Positions 6,751 through 15,019 are shown, counted from the first letter of the stretch. The stretch is 18,100 bases of DNA from Borrelia parkeri (GCF_023035815.1 NZ_CP073165.1:1-18100), one strand, 5' to 3'. Made by a program: numbers and translations. Notes: generated from the sequence alone by a model not told the origin.

Positions 6751-7774
6751 TCAAAGATGAAAGTTAAGAAAGATAGATTTAAGAAAGATAGATTTAAAAG
6801 AAAAAGGCAACAAAAACTCTAGATAAATAAGTGTAAAAAAGAATAAATTAAACTCGTTATAAAAATGGTAAGAGTAACTATAAAATTCGAATTTGAAATC
6901 TATATCACACAAATCTTGATATAAAAAGCTATTCTTTAAAAAATCTGTGATAATAACACTCAGCTCGTCTAAATCAATATTCTTAATATCAATATCACTA
7001 TTTGACTTTAAAGATTTGGCAATACTACTAACTTTCTGTTCCAATCTTGAAACCTCAGTCATTACATAACTAATAAAATCATCATCTCTATCAATTACAC
7101 AGTTGACTAACCCACCACCTATGATAAAAAATAAATTTCCCTTGTTTAAACCTGTACATAAAGCTGCATTTGTACTTGAACATAATACTTAAAGAAATAT
7201 TTATCTTCTAAAAAATTAGAAAGTCTATTGTATTCAATAGCAGAACTCTTTAAGTAAAAATTATCACTAACTTTGATCTCAAGTTACTGTGCTTCGTCTG
7301 TGATACCCACAAACCATCCACCAATTATCAAACCAACTAATATCTCACAATCTTTAATTTTTTTGTAATAATTATATTTATCAACGCCGTTTGCATATTT
7401 GTTTTTATGTAACACCTCAATATTACCCACGTGCATACGTACAAATTCCCTAAATCCTAGATTTTCTAGTTCCTTTCCCTTCCTATAGCTTTAAGTATTC
7501 GCTCTCGCATCAATTTTTCTAAAGAATCAGCACCAATAAACATGCTTCCAACTTCACTTGCACCTATACTCTTTAAGACTTTTCTTTAAATACTAAAATC
7601 AACCTTAATATTAAACTTAAAACATTCATCCTTACCAATTTTTGGTAACTTACGTCCTATTCCACTTATTTTACTTACTTGTTTTTGTTTACCCTGAAGT
7701 TTTTCTTGACTCTTATATGCAAATGATTCAGAACCCTTAAACACCATCTGCATGTACAAACTAAATTGTTGCAT
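6751..7774 (-). pseudogene. Decayed DUF244 (YqaJ/lambda-exonuclease-like) gene
   Basis: Across several minus-strand frames the pieces join into one protein. It begins MQQFSLYMQMVF with GIGRKLPKIGKDECFKF, and continues with GASEVGSMFIGADSLEKLM and GFREFVRMHVGNIEVLHKNK. Next come ILVGLIIGGWFVGITDEAQ, LEIKVSDNFYLKSS and YYVQVQMQLYV. The last part holds IGGGLVNCVIDRDDDFISYV and LDELSVIITDF. The E-I-K motif followed by a Q.Q helix is typical of YqaJ-type phage exonucleases, and I recognise the whole as the Borrelia DUF244 family. Lesions are a stop at 7586-7588, a frameshift near 7485, an internal stop before LEIK and a frameshift near 7160. Upstream of 7774 the frame continues a few codons (SEVG) to a stop, so the N terminus is lost too. 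The 3' end dissolves into repeat sequence near 6800. Confidence 0.75.
6766..6795. repeat. Tandem 15-bp direct repeat
   Basis: The 15-mer AAGAAAGATAGATTT occurs twice without a gap (6766-6780 and 6781-6795), just beyond the mlp stop. It lies within the degraded 3' edge of the minus-strand DUF244 remnant. It may be a replication-slippage product and has no evident function. Confidence 0.85.
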
Positions 7775-7826
7775 CCCTACCTCTGATCTTTACTCATTTA
7801 TTTTTGTTACATTTATCATATTTGAT

Positions 7827-7934
7827 CTCCTTATTATTTGTTTTTTAACAAAAAAATATTTTTTATTAAAGACTAGTTTACTTTCTGGTAATAATTACGT
7901 TATTATGATTAGTAATAGAACAAATAATAAGGAG
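7827..7934. promoter_or_regulatory. Divergent control region with perfect 16-bp inverted repeat
   Basis: CTCCTTATTATTTGTT (7827-7842) is the exact reverse complement of AACAAATAATAAGGAG (7919-7934), 76 bases apart. Each arm carries a ribosome site pointing outward, toward DUF244 on the left and PF57 on the right. A third copy, AACAAATAATAAGGA, precedes the decayed ERF gene at 11641-11655. The intervening sequence is AT-rich and contains TTTACT and TATTAT spaced 18 bases apart as a possible PF57 promoter. Borrelia plasmid origins are known to lie close to the PF57 gene, so this region is a candidate origin, by inference. Confidence 0.55.
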
Positions 7935-7940
7935 TTTCAA

Positions 7941-9038
7941 ATGAGGAGCACAAAAAAACCTATAAATAAACATCAACACAAATTAATCGTTTTAGTATCA
8001 ACATTAGATTACGTGAACTTGAACCTTAAAAAATATACTCAAAGCAACATACTTTATTACTTTAATAACAATATGAACAAAAATGGCCAAAAGCCTATTA
8101 AACTTAAAACACTACAAAGCTATCTCTATAAATTAGAAAAAGTATTTAAAGTGACAATCAATTATTACAAACATTTGGGTGTTAACATGGGTACTGAAAT
8201 TCATTACAAACTTAAATATTCTAAAAAAGAATGTTACCGCATAATCAATAAACACTTTAGAGATAAAAAAGAAGAAAGACACAAAAATCGTGTTAATGAA
8301 TATCTTGAAAAGACTTGCACTAAAAATAGCAGTGTAGAAAAATGGGAATGTTCTAATAATTATTATAATAATAAAGAAGAAAATAAAAATAACACAAAAA
8401 CCATAGAAAAATTACAAATAGAAAAATACGCTAGGAAATGCAATTTTACATCAAATGCTTTCCTCTCTATTTTGAATTTAGAAGCGAAAAAAGATTTTAA
8501 AATTCAATTACTGAAAGCCATTAAAATAGCTGAAAATAGTGGGTACAAAAGAATCAATGATATTAAACCAAATAACAGTAAACTTGCAAGTAAACAAAAA
8601 GAATTAAGTAAAATACTAGACAAAATAAAAGCTGATCTGGAGAATAGAGGGTATGACACCAAGCAATTAAAAACCCAAATACAAAACGTATATGAACAAT
8701 ATAAAAATAAACCCCACTTTATCATAGAAAAAGATAAATACAGTGATTTAAAGAAGATAATAGAAAAACTTAAAAAAACAGTTGAATTTGCTAATAAAAA
8801 CACACAGAAAAATGAGAGAGACATTAGGAATAACATCTTTAGCATACTTCTTGAACAATTAAGACATAAAGTAGACGTATCGGTTTTGGTACCAATATTA
8901 AAGAATTATTTAAACAAACAGAACAAATTAGAATACGACAAGGTATTTAGTAACCATTACTACTGTGAACTTTTAGAGTTAATGGAAGGTAATAAAAATT
9001 ATCTACAATTAGAAGAATCTAAAAAAATTACTAGTTAA
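7941..9038 (+). CDS. PF57-family plasmid maintenance protein
   Basis: This encodes 365 residues, very rich in Lys and Asn. The conserved N-terminal block includes YTQSNILYYFN (32-42), then GQKPIKLKTLQSYLYKLEK, VFKVTINYYKHLGVN and GTEIHYKLKYSKKECYRIIN (about 49-104). These are signatures of the Borrelia PF57/62 family, which is required for autonomous plasmid replication and may act as the initiator. The ATG at 7941 follows AAGGAGTTTCAA. An in-frame start exists further upstream, but the intervening 63 codons run through the inverted repeat and ribosome site and are unlikely to be translated. It is first in the order PF57-PF50-PF32-PF49. The predicted C-terminal half (about 190-350) is helical. 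Confidence 0.9.
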   Translation: MRSTKKPINKHQHKLIVLVSTLDYVNLNLKKYTQSNILYYFNNNMNKNGQKPIKLKTLQSYLYKLEKVFKVTINYYKHLGVNMGTEIHYKLKYSKKECYRIINKHFRDKKEERHKNRVNEYLEKTCTKNSSVEKWECSNNYYNNKEENKNNTKTIEKLQIEKYARKCNFTSNAFLSILNLEAKKDFKIQLLKAIKIAENSGYKRINDIKPNNSKLASKQKELSKILDKIKADLENRGYDTKQLKTQIQNVYEQYKNKPHFIIEKDKYSDLKKIIEKLKKTVEFANKNTQKNERDIRNNIFSILLEQLRHKVDVSVLVPILKNYLNKQNKLEYDKVFSNHYYCELLELMEGNKNYLQLEESKKITS

Positions 9039-9047
9039 GGATTAGTT

Positions 9048-9611
9048 ATGCAGAGTGTGTTAGAACGCCTTAAAGAGAAAAAGTTAGAAATTAAGGATAA
9101 ATTGAAAAGCAGAGGTCTTTTTATAAAAATAGAAAAAATTGATAACAAAACAATATATCACACAAAGATGATGAATGATTTATATACGTTTGGAGTTCAT
9201 AGAAGACAAAATAATAAGTTTTTTATCGCATTTAGAGGATTATTTAATCAAGCAAAAATAACACCTTTTAATTTATTTTCTATAAAAGGAGATGATAAAT
9301 TTTTAGGTATTTATTATGGTTATAGAAAACCAGTACAAAATATCATAACAAAATATGAAGAAAATGGCTTTATGAGGTCATATACCTTCTCAAAGGTTTA
9401 TTACATAGAATTTAGATTTAAAAAAGGAAGTGTGTTTTGTTATATTAAGGGAATATCTCGTTTGATTAAGCAAAAAAAATCAGAGACACAATATAGTCAA
9501 TTTTTACTTGAACTAATAATTAATTTAGAAGAACAAGTATACGATTTTTACAGTAAAAAATTACCAGAAGGAGGCATTATAACTAAATGGATAGAAAAAA
9601 ACCTAAAGTAA
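9048..9611 (+). CDS. PF50-family (DUF226) plasmid maintenance protein
   Basis: This encodes 187 residues and belongs to the second conserved family of Borrelia plasmid maintenance loci. Recognisable parts are LERLKEKKLEIK near the start, YHTKMMNDLYTFGVHRRQ, FIAFRGLFNQ, LFSIKGDDKFLGIYYGYRKP and the tail EGGIITKWIEKNLK. No catalytic motif is evident, and its role in replication or copy control is known only from the family. It starts nine bases after PF57 with AAGG overlapping the PF57 stop, and its last 25 bases overlap parA. That arrangement indicates one transcript and coupled translation. Confidence 0.88.
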   Translation: MQSVLERLKEKKLEIKDKLKSRGLFIKIEKIDNKTIYHTKMMNDLYTFGVHRRQNNKFFIAFRGLFNQAKITPFNLFSIKGDDKFLGIYYGYRKPVQNIITKYEENGFMRSYTFSKVYYIEFRFKKGSVFCYIKGISRLIKQKKSETQYSQFLLELIINLEEQVYDFYSKKLPEGGIITKWIEKNLK

Positions 9612-10417
9612 TTACGATCGCATCAATTAAAGGAGGTGTTGGAAAAAGTACAAGTGCTATCATATTTGCAACATTATTATCCCAAAAACATAAAGTACTT
9701 TTAATCGATATGGATACCCAAGCTTCGGTTACTAGTTATTTCTTTAACGAGATAAAAGAAAAAAATATAAATTTAATGGAAAAAAATATATGTGAAGTTT
9801 TAAAAGGAGATTTAGAGATTGCTAATGCAATTTTTAATATTGAAAGTAGTTTAGATTTACTTCCTAGTTATTTAACCTTACATAGTTTAAATGAAGATTT
9901 TTATTGTGCAAATAGGCATAAATCTATTGATTTAAAGCTAAAGGTAGAATTAAGGAGGTTAAAAGTAAAGTATGATTACATAGTGATTGATACTAATCCT
10001 AGTTTAGATTTTACATTAAAATGTTCTTTAAATTCTACTGATTATATAATAGTTCCAATGACAGCTGAGAAATGGACAATTGAAAGCTATGAACTTTTAG
10101 AGTTTTTCATTAAAAAATTGGAAAGGTTAATACCAATTTTCTTTATTATAACAAGGTTTAAAAAAAATAATACCCATAAAAAATTATTGAAAATAATTCA
10201 AGAAAAGGACACCTTTTTAGGTGTCGTATCTGAAAGGGAAAATTTAAATAAAAGAATAGCAAGTAACAGTAATTTTGATTTAAAGTCGGATTATATCATA
10301 GAATATGATCAAATATTGAGTAATTTATTATATCGCATAAGTCTTAATAACGATACGATAGGAGTTTCTAGTATAAGTTATCCAGCGCTGGAAAATTATA
10401 AAAATTCAACAGAGTAA
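9587..10417 (+). CDS. parA: ParA-family partition ATPase (PF32)
   Basis: This encodes 276 residues. The deviant Walker A motif KGGVGKST is at 15-22, the A' motif DMDTQAS at 41-47, and Walker B VIDTNPS with Asp135. ParA ATPases use ATP-dependent DNA binding to segregate plasmid copies. In Borrelia the PF32 sequence also sets plasmid compatibility, so this gene is the best marker for the plasmid's compatibility type. The ATG overlaps the end of PF50. The ribosome site AAGGAGG is 12 bases upstream, slightly far, which fits coupling to PF50. The 20-25 residues after LLYRISLN look like a tail beyond the usual domain. Nothing suggests damage. Confidence 0.95.
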   Translation: MDRKKPKVITIASIKGGVGKSTSAIIFATLLSQKHKVLLIDMDTQASVTSYFFNEIKEKNINLMEKNICEVLKGDLEIANAIFNIESSLDLLPSYLTLHSLNEDFYCANRHKSIDLKLKVELRRLKVKYDYIVIDTNPSLDFTLKCSLNSTDYIIVPMTAEKWTIESYELLEFFIKKLERLIPIFFIITRFKKNNTHKKLLKIIQEKDTFLGVVSERENLNKRIASNSNFDLKSDYIIEYDQILSNLLYRISLNNDTIGVSSISYPALENYKNSTE

Positions 10418-10426
10418 AGGAAATTT

Positions 10427-11008
10427 ATGAATAAAAAAAATAATGATGAAATAATAATTAATGCAAGAAACTTAAACAATGATAAAAATTCTATTTTATT
10501 AACCAATGATGATATTAACATGAGTGATGACCAAAAAAGATTTAAACTTTTAAAAAGTAAGTTAAAGGATAATATAAAAGATGATATCTATAATAAAATA
10601 GAAGCCATGCATATTTTAAGAGAGATAAAGGAAAAAGAATATTATAAGTTAGACGGTTATAAAAGTTTTTCTCAATTTATAAAAGATTATAAGTTGGCTA
10701 AATCACAGGCCTATTCTTATTTAAGAATAGCTAGTGCTATTCAAGATGGAATTTTGAAAGAAGAATATCTAGTTGAAAATGGTTTTAGGCAGTCTTTATC
10801 CTTTTTGGCGGAAAAAGAAAGTACATCAATAAAGAAATCAAGAGTAAATCCAATAAAACCATTAAGATTTCAGCTTAAGAATCAAGAAAGTTATGATTTT
10901 TATAAGCAAAATGCTAAGTTTACAAATTTTTTAATGGATGAACTTTTTAAAGACAAAAAAGATTTACTCGAAGAGTTTATGAAGAAATTTAAAAGTTTAA
11001 AAGGCTAG
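10427..11008 (+). CDS. PF49-family plasmid partition protein
   Basis: This encodes 193 residues. The central segment KEKEYYKLDGYKSFSQFIKD, then YKLAKSQAYSYLRIASAIQD (about 65-103), looks like a ParB-type helix-turn-helix. The C-terminal part is Lys-rich and helical. I recognise it as the PF49 family (plasmid partition protein), the usual last gene of the Borrelia maintenance operon and probably the DNA-binding partner of ParA. It begins nine bases after parA with ribosome site AAGGAAA. A bdr remnant starts 15 bases beyond its stop, so the operon ends here. Confidence 0.9.
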   Translation: MNKKNNDEIIINARNLNNDKNSILLTNDDINMSDDQKRFKLLKSKLKDNIKDDIYNKIEAMHILREIKEKEYYKLDGYKSFSQFIKDYKLAKSQAYSYLRIASAIQDGILKEEYLVENGFRQSLSFLAEKESTSIKKSRVNPIKPLRFQLKNQESYDFYKQNAKFTNFLMDELFKDKKDLLEEFMKKFKSLKG

Positions 11009-11023
11009 GTATAAGGAGTATTT

Positions 11024-11376
11024 ATGAATAATTTAGCATATAAGACATATAGAACAGAATATTATAAAGAAGGAGTTTTTTAATAAGGGATTTACTGAAG
11101 AAGCTGTGAATTTTATTTCATAATGATAATTTTAACTTTGAAGTTTTAAGAGAAAAGATGAATTCATTAGAACAGCAAATCATTAATGTAGATAAGAATT
11201 TATAAAAGGATGTATCTAATCTAGAAAAAAATTTACTTAAAGAAATACAGAGTAATAATGCGTTACTATTAGAAAAGCTTGGTATAGGAAATAGAATGTT
11301 AATTATTATGGCAATGGGATTACCAATAATTATATCTATTGTTATGTTTTTGATAAGTAAGTTCTCTATAAGATAA
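11024..11376 (+). pseudogene. bdr: Broken bdr gene
   Basis: It starts properly, with AAGGAG and ATG at 11024, and reads MNNLAYKTYRTEYYKEGVF-stop. The remaining pieces are GFTEEAVNFIS and then HNDNFNFEVLREKMNSLEQQ. The last, after a further in-frame TAA (NL-stop-KDVSNLEKNL), runs through ALLLEKLGIGNRMLIIMAMG to LISKFSIR. These are a Bdr N-terminal domain, a short coiled coil and a C-terminal membrane helix. At least two frameshifts or small deletions and one nonsense codon (probably CAA to TAA) inactivate it. It lies directly behind PF49. The intact bdr at 5618-6064 belongs to a different sequence subtype. Confidence 0.8.
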
Positions 11377-11663
11377 AAAAGTTATTATAAATAAGGATTG
11401 ATTTTATTTGCAATTTGTTGTATTTTATGTATCGTTAGTAGTGCTATCATTTTAGTACTACCTTATTATTTTGTTCAATTTAGACAGACTTTAAGTCTTT
11501 GTTAGCAAATTTTTCAAGAAAAGGTGCTAACAAAGACTTAATTTTATACTAAATTATTAGTTTTGTACTTAATGATGCTGTCAAAAAATTTTATAAAATT
11601 CGACAAATTTAGTTTTTGATATTATTCTTTTTATATATAAAACAAATAATAAGGAAACTAAAT
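11377..11663. other. Intergenic region between bdr remnant and ERF remnant
   Basis: It contains a short hydrophobic-looking stretch without a start, a perfect long inverted repeat (described separately) and, at 11641-11655, the leader AACAAATAATAAGGA shared with the PF57 start. The leader serves as ribosome site for the decayed ERF gene. TTGATA at 11616-11621 could belong to a promoter, but I cannot place a convincing -10 at normal spacing. Confidence 0.4.
11491..11541. terminator. Perfect 17-bp-arm inverted repeat, probable bidirectional terminator
   Basis: TTAAGTCTTTGTTAGCA (11491-11507) and TGCTAACAAAGACTTAA (11525-11541) are exact reverse complements with a 17-base loop. The plus strand continues with TTTTATAC. 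It lies about 480 bases past the partition operon, beyond the bdr remnant, and could insulate the operon from downstream genes. The stem is longer than most terminators here, so a protein-binding or replication-linked role is also possible. Confidence 0.55.
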
Positions 11664-12618
11664 ATGACAAAAAAAATTGTAAATATAATAACTAGAATGC
11701 GTAAAGCAGTTAAGAAACTAAATAAACAACAAGCAATAAAAGTAACAGATATAATAATAAATGAGCAAAGTTCAGTAGTAAATGAAAAACAAGCAGAGAT
11801 AAACTTTCTAAAGTCTCTCTACAGTTGTGTATGAATTTAGGTGGTGTTGCTAAGAAGCTTAATGGATATGGATATAAATATCAAAATTTTAATGAGGTAA
11901 TAAGAGAGATAAAGAATGTTATAAAGAGCAATAATTTAGACATTGATTTTGTACAATGTCCAACATTTAAAGTTGCAGGAAATAATACAATTAATGTTGT
12001 TACAACAACATTTTATAGTCTCAAGAGTGTATATAGAGAGTCATTTGATATACTTGTTTACAGAGAATGATCCTATTTTTAGGATCAAAAAATCAAATTA
12101 CATTACCTTAACTTATAGGTTCATATATGACATATGCCAGAAGATATGCTTTTGTAGGATACCTATCAATTGAGATTGAGGTTGACACTGATGCTAGTTC
12201 ATTGGAGCATATTCAAGAAGCTAATGATAAACTAGCTAATAGTGTAAATGTTCCACTTGTAAATTCTCTCAAGGAAAATAAAGCCTTTAATGTTAAAACA
12301 GGAACTAAAAGCATAATAAAACAGCAATCTGTGAGTCATACATCTATAACTAATCTTGAGAGTCTGTCTAAACGTATACCTGCTAAGTATTATTATTACA
12401 AGAAATTTCTTCAAGCATCTAAAAAAATGCATGCGGTGTTATATGAGACATTTTTTGATAGTTTAGAAATGATAGATAAGTTTTTAATACAATTAAAGAA
12501 TGATGATTCTAATATACTTAAGTATTTTGAAACTAAACCAGAACTTAAAACTATAAAGTATTGGAACGACCTTATAAATAATTATTTAACTTATTTTATT
12601 TTTTTAATGATAACTTAG
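11664..12618 (+). pseudogene. Decayed ERF-family annealing protein gene
   Basis: The pieces in successive frames are MTKKIVNIITRMRKAVKKLN ending near INFLKSLYS, then MNLGGVAKKLNGYGYKYQNF with NEVIREIKNVIKSNNLDIDF and QCPTF. The third part reads SKNQITLP-stop-LIGSYMTYARRYAFVGYLSI and then EVDTDAS. The motif GYGYKYQNFNEV and the block ending in a TYARRYAFVGYL-type sequence are characteristic of phage ERF single-strand-annealing proteins, as carried on Borrelia plasmids. Lesions are a frameshift near 11825, a stop at 12068-12070, frame loss across 12071-12126 and a stop in place of Gln in LPQL. The frame from about 12127 stays open to a TAG at 12616-12618. A vlp fragment begins ten bases later. 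Confidence 0.75.
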
Positions 12619-12628
12619 ATTACTTTAA

Positions 12629-13612
12629 TTACAGAGTGTTAAGAGTAGATTCTTAAAATCTCTTATTAGTTTAAGTAATGACTTCTTAAATGTTTTCACT
12701 TCCCTTTCTGATATGGTTGGAGGGGTTTTAGGGTTTAATACTAATACTAAGAAGTCTGATGTTGGGAACTACTTTAAGAAAGTACATGATACTGTTTCAT
12801 CTACTAAGACATCCCTTGAGAAAATTGTTGCTGATATGAAATCTGATAATAATCCTAATGCTTCTGCAGTTGATACCGCTGTAAAAGCTCTAATTGCTAA
12901 TACTCTTGATAAGATAATTGATGGTGCTAAAACCGCTAGTGAAGCTATTGGTGATGCTGGTGACTCAATTGGTGATGTTGTTAAAGGTGGTGCTGCTGGT
13001 GTTGGTACTAAAGCCGAAGAAGCTTCAGTTAAGTCTCTTAGTGAAGGGATTGGAAAAATTGTAGATGTAGTGCTTAAAAATATAGGAAGTGCTGAGGCTG
13101 GAGATGATAAAAAAGCTGAAGATGGTTCTACTGCAAGGGGTAACGATGCTGGTGAAGCAGGTAAATTATTTGGTAATGCAGCTGCTGCTAGTGCTGATGC
13201 TGCAAAAAAATCAGCTGCTGATGCAGTTAAAGCAGTAGGAGCAGTAACTGGGGCTGACATATTACAAGCTATGGTTAAAAATGCTGATGCTGCTAAGTTA
13301 GCTAAGAATAATGGTGCTGCTAATGCTATTAATGTTAATTCTAAAGATGGGACCATATCAGGGGGTATTGCTTTAAGAGCTATGGCTAAAGATGGTAAAT
13401 TTGCTAATGTTAATAATGGTGACGCTGATGCGGAGAAAGCAGTTAAGGGAGCAGCTATAAGTGCAGTTACTAAGGCGTTGGATACTCTCACAATAGCAAT
13501 AAGAAATACTATTGATATAGGGCTTAAGACCCTTAAGGATGCTATGAATATTAATTCTAAAGATACTCTTGTCACTACTGATAAGCAGGTTCCTGAAACT
13601 AAGAAGAACTAA
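12629..13612 (+). pseudogene. vlp: Silent vlp cassette without signal peptide
   Basis: The open frame begins at 12629 directly after a stop (TAA, 12626-12628). It reads [20 protein letters not shown], then [16 protein letters not shown] and on to KQVPETKKN, ending at 13612. The first ATG (12713) is well inside the mature Vlp sequence and has no ribosome site, so a protein is unlikely to be made. The sequence is a Vlp of a different subfamily from the two at 3122-5392 (possibly alpha type), with [36 protein letters not shown] and [15 protein letters not shown]. It lacks promoter, ribosome site, signal peptide and lipidation cysteine. This is the usual form of an archival cassette that supplies sequence to an expression site by gene conversion. 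Confidence 0.85.
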
Positions 13613-14134
13613 TAATCAGGACTAAAGAGTATTTAATAACAAATACATAACTAAATAAAGTCATTTTAGGAAAACTATTTCTCTTTATGAGAATTGTTTT
13701 CCTTTTTTTGCATTTTAGTAGATTAAATATTTGTACTAAAGATGAGTAAACAAGCTTTGGCTAAACTTTTTTAATTAGGGGTAAATGATTATTCTAAGAT
13801 TAGTTTTGATTAGTAAGTGAGTAGAATTGTTTATAAAGTAAAGGTAGGAACCAGGTTTCTTAGTTTTTGTTTTTATTGAATGATATGTTTACTTTAGTTG
13901 ATTGTTTTTTAATTATTTATTTTTTTAAAGTATAAATTGGATTTACTTGATTACAAGTTTTAGATTAGGATTATATTTTTGTTTTTTATTGTATAAATTT
14001 ACTTAATAAAATATTTTTGTTGCACTTTTAAGTGGGTCAAAGTGACATACTTTATTATTTTAATAATTTATTTTTGATATTTAAAATAAAAGGTGTATAT
14101 TACATTAAATAATTTAATATCCCAGGAGGGAGAT
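13613..14134. other. Intergenic region between vlp cassette and P12-type gene
   Basis: It holds the vlp 3' hairpin (described separately) and the 17-base anchor of the inverted duplication at 13727-13743. Near 14036-14070 there is a short stretch that translates as QSDILYYFNNL. It closely resembles the QSNILYYFNNN segment of the PF57 protein and may be a leftover of another maintenance gene. The ribosome site AGGAGGGAGAT ends at 14134. The rest is T-rich with no open frame. Confidence 0.45.
13669..13709 (+). terminator. vlp 3' hairpin terminator, copy 3
   Basis: The arms GGAAAAC (13669-13675) and GTTTTCC (13696-13702), with inner TTCTC/GAGAA, are followed by a seven-T run. The preceding AATAAAGTCATTTT is shared with the other two vlp 3' ends. 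It makes a good rho-independent terminator for a gene that has no start of its own, so the element probably travels with the vlp cassettes. Confidence 0.8.
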
Positions 14135-15019
14135 ATGAAGAGAAGTATTTTAGCAGTATGTATATTAACATTATTATGTTTGTTATCATGTGATATAAAT
14201 GTCCTTAATGATTTATTAAATGAAGTGAAGGAAAAGTTTTTAGATGAAAGCAAAGATAATAAAGATTTAAACCATAAACAAGAAAATCAGGAACAAAAAG
14301 AAGTTGTTATAGATGGCCTTAAGGAAGAAGTAGAAATACAACAAGATATGGAAGTAAAACCTGTGAATGCGGAATTTGCGGTATCTCAACAATTTTATCC
14401 ATACTATGTCCAAGAAGAAATAGAGATAAAAGAAGAAGACCTAATACCAAGTACTGAGTACGAAAAAGACGCAGATAAGGCAATTAAAGGGGTAGAAAAT
14501 GCTCTTAAAAACTCTGGATTTCCTTTATTAATGGAGAGTGCACATGAGCTTAAAGATAAATATGAATTAGTAAGAGTCGATTTTCATAATATAATGGAAA
14601 GAATTCAGAATGAAAGAGAATCACTAAGCAAAAGTTATAGGGAGAATAAGGAAAAGATACAAGATTTAAATCGATTACAAGGTTGTTTGAGAGGTGAGAT
14701 TTTTAATTCTGAGGGTCTTATGAATAAAATTGATATTGCAATTGGTGAATTGGAATCTGCAAAATATTTTTTTGAAGAAGCTGAAAAAACTTTAAAAAAA
14801 GCTATTACTGAAAGATTAAGAAAGAAGAAACGTAGAAGTTACTTATCAAGAGGAGTGAATAGTGATTTTTTAGCTCAAAAGTCACGAAGTGAAGCAGAAA
14901 ATGTTTTAAGTTTATTAGAATCCTCTTCTTCTAATATAGGAGAAGCAATAGGAATAAAGAAAGAGATAGAAAAAGTCATTAAAGAAGCAAAATCTGTTCT
15001 AGAGAATCTTTCAAGATAG
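14135..15019 (+). CDS. P12-type surface lipoprotein (intact, right-arm copy)
   Basis: This encodes 294 residues. The signal peptide MKRSILAVCILTLLCLLSC has Cys19. The charged stalk is nearly the same as in the left-arm paralogue (DESKDNKDLNHKQENQEQKE), followed by FYPYY, the acidic QEEIEIKEEDL and a helical, heptad-like C-terminal domain. That domain has diverged more, for example NALKNSGFPLLMES against SALGDSGFQQLIIK. The ATG at 14135 follows AGGAGGGAGAT. Starts further upstream would run through the ribosome site. It ends 41 bases before a strong hairpin. As with its paralogue, the family name is from memory and the role is unknown. Diversification of the C-terminal domain between copies would fit a surface-exposed protein. 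Confidence 0.88.
   Translation: MKRSILAVCILTLLCLLSCDINVLNDLLNEVKEKFLDESKDNKDLNHKQENQEQKEVVIDGLKEEVEIQQDMEVKPVNAEFAVSQQFYPYYVQEEIEIKEEDLIPSTEYEKDADKAIKGVENALKNSGFPLLMESAHELKDKYELVRVDFHNIMERIQNERESLSKSYRENKEKIQDLNRLQGCLRGEIFNSEGLMNKIDIAIGELESAKYFFEEAEKTLKKAITERLRKKKRRSYLSRGVNSDFLAQKSRSEAENVLSLLESSSSNIGEAIGIKKEIEKVIKEAKSVLENLSR

Noticed and set aside
6751..7774. Two separate small minus-strand genes (103 and 62 codons)
   Set aside because: Reading across frames shows that both are parts of one DUF244 protein broken by stops and frameshifts.
8504..8845. Minus-strand hydrophobic open frame inside PF57
   Set aside because: It is antisense to a Lys/Asn-rich coding region, which always yields Phe/Leu/Ile-rich shadows.
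12769..13575. Minus-strand open frame (268 codons) over the silent vlp cassette
   Set aside because: It has the same shadow composition opposite an Ala-rich coding sequence, and the vlp homology is clearly on the plus strand.
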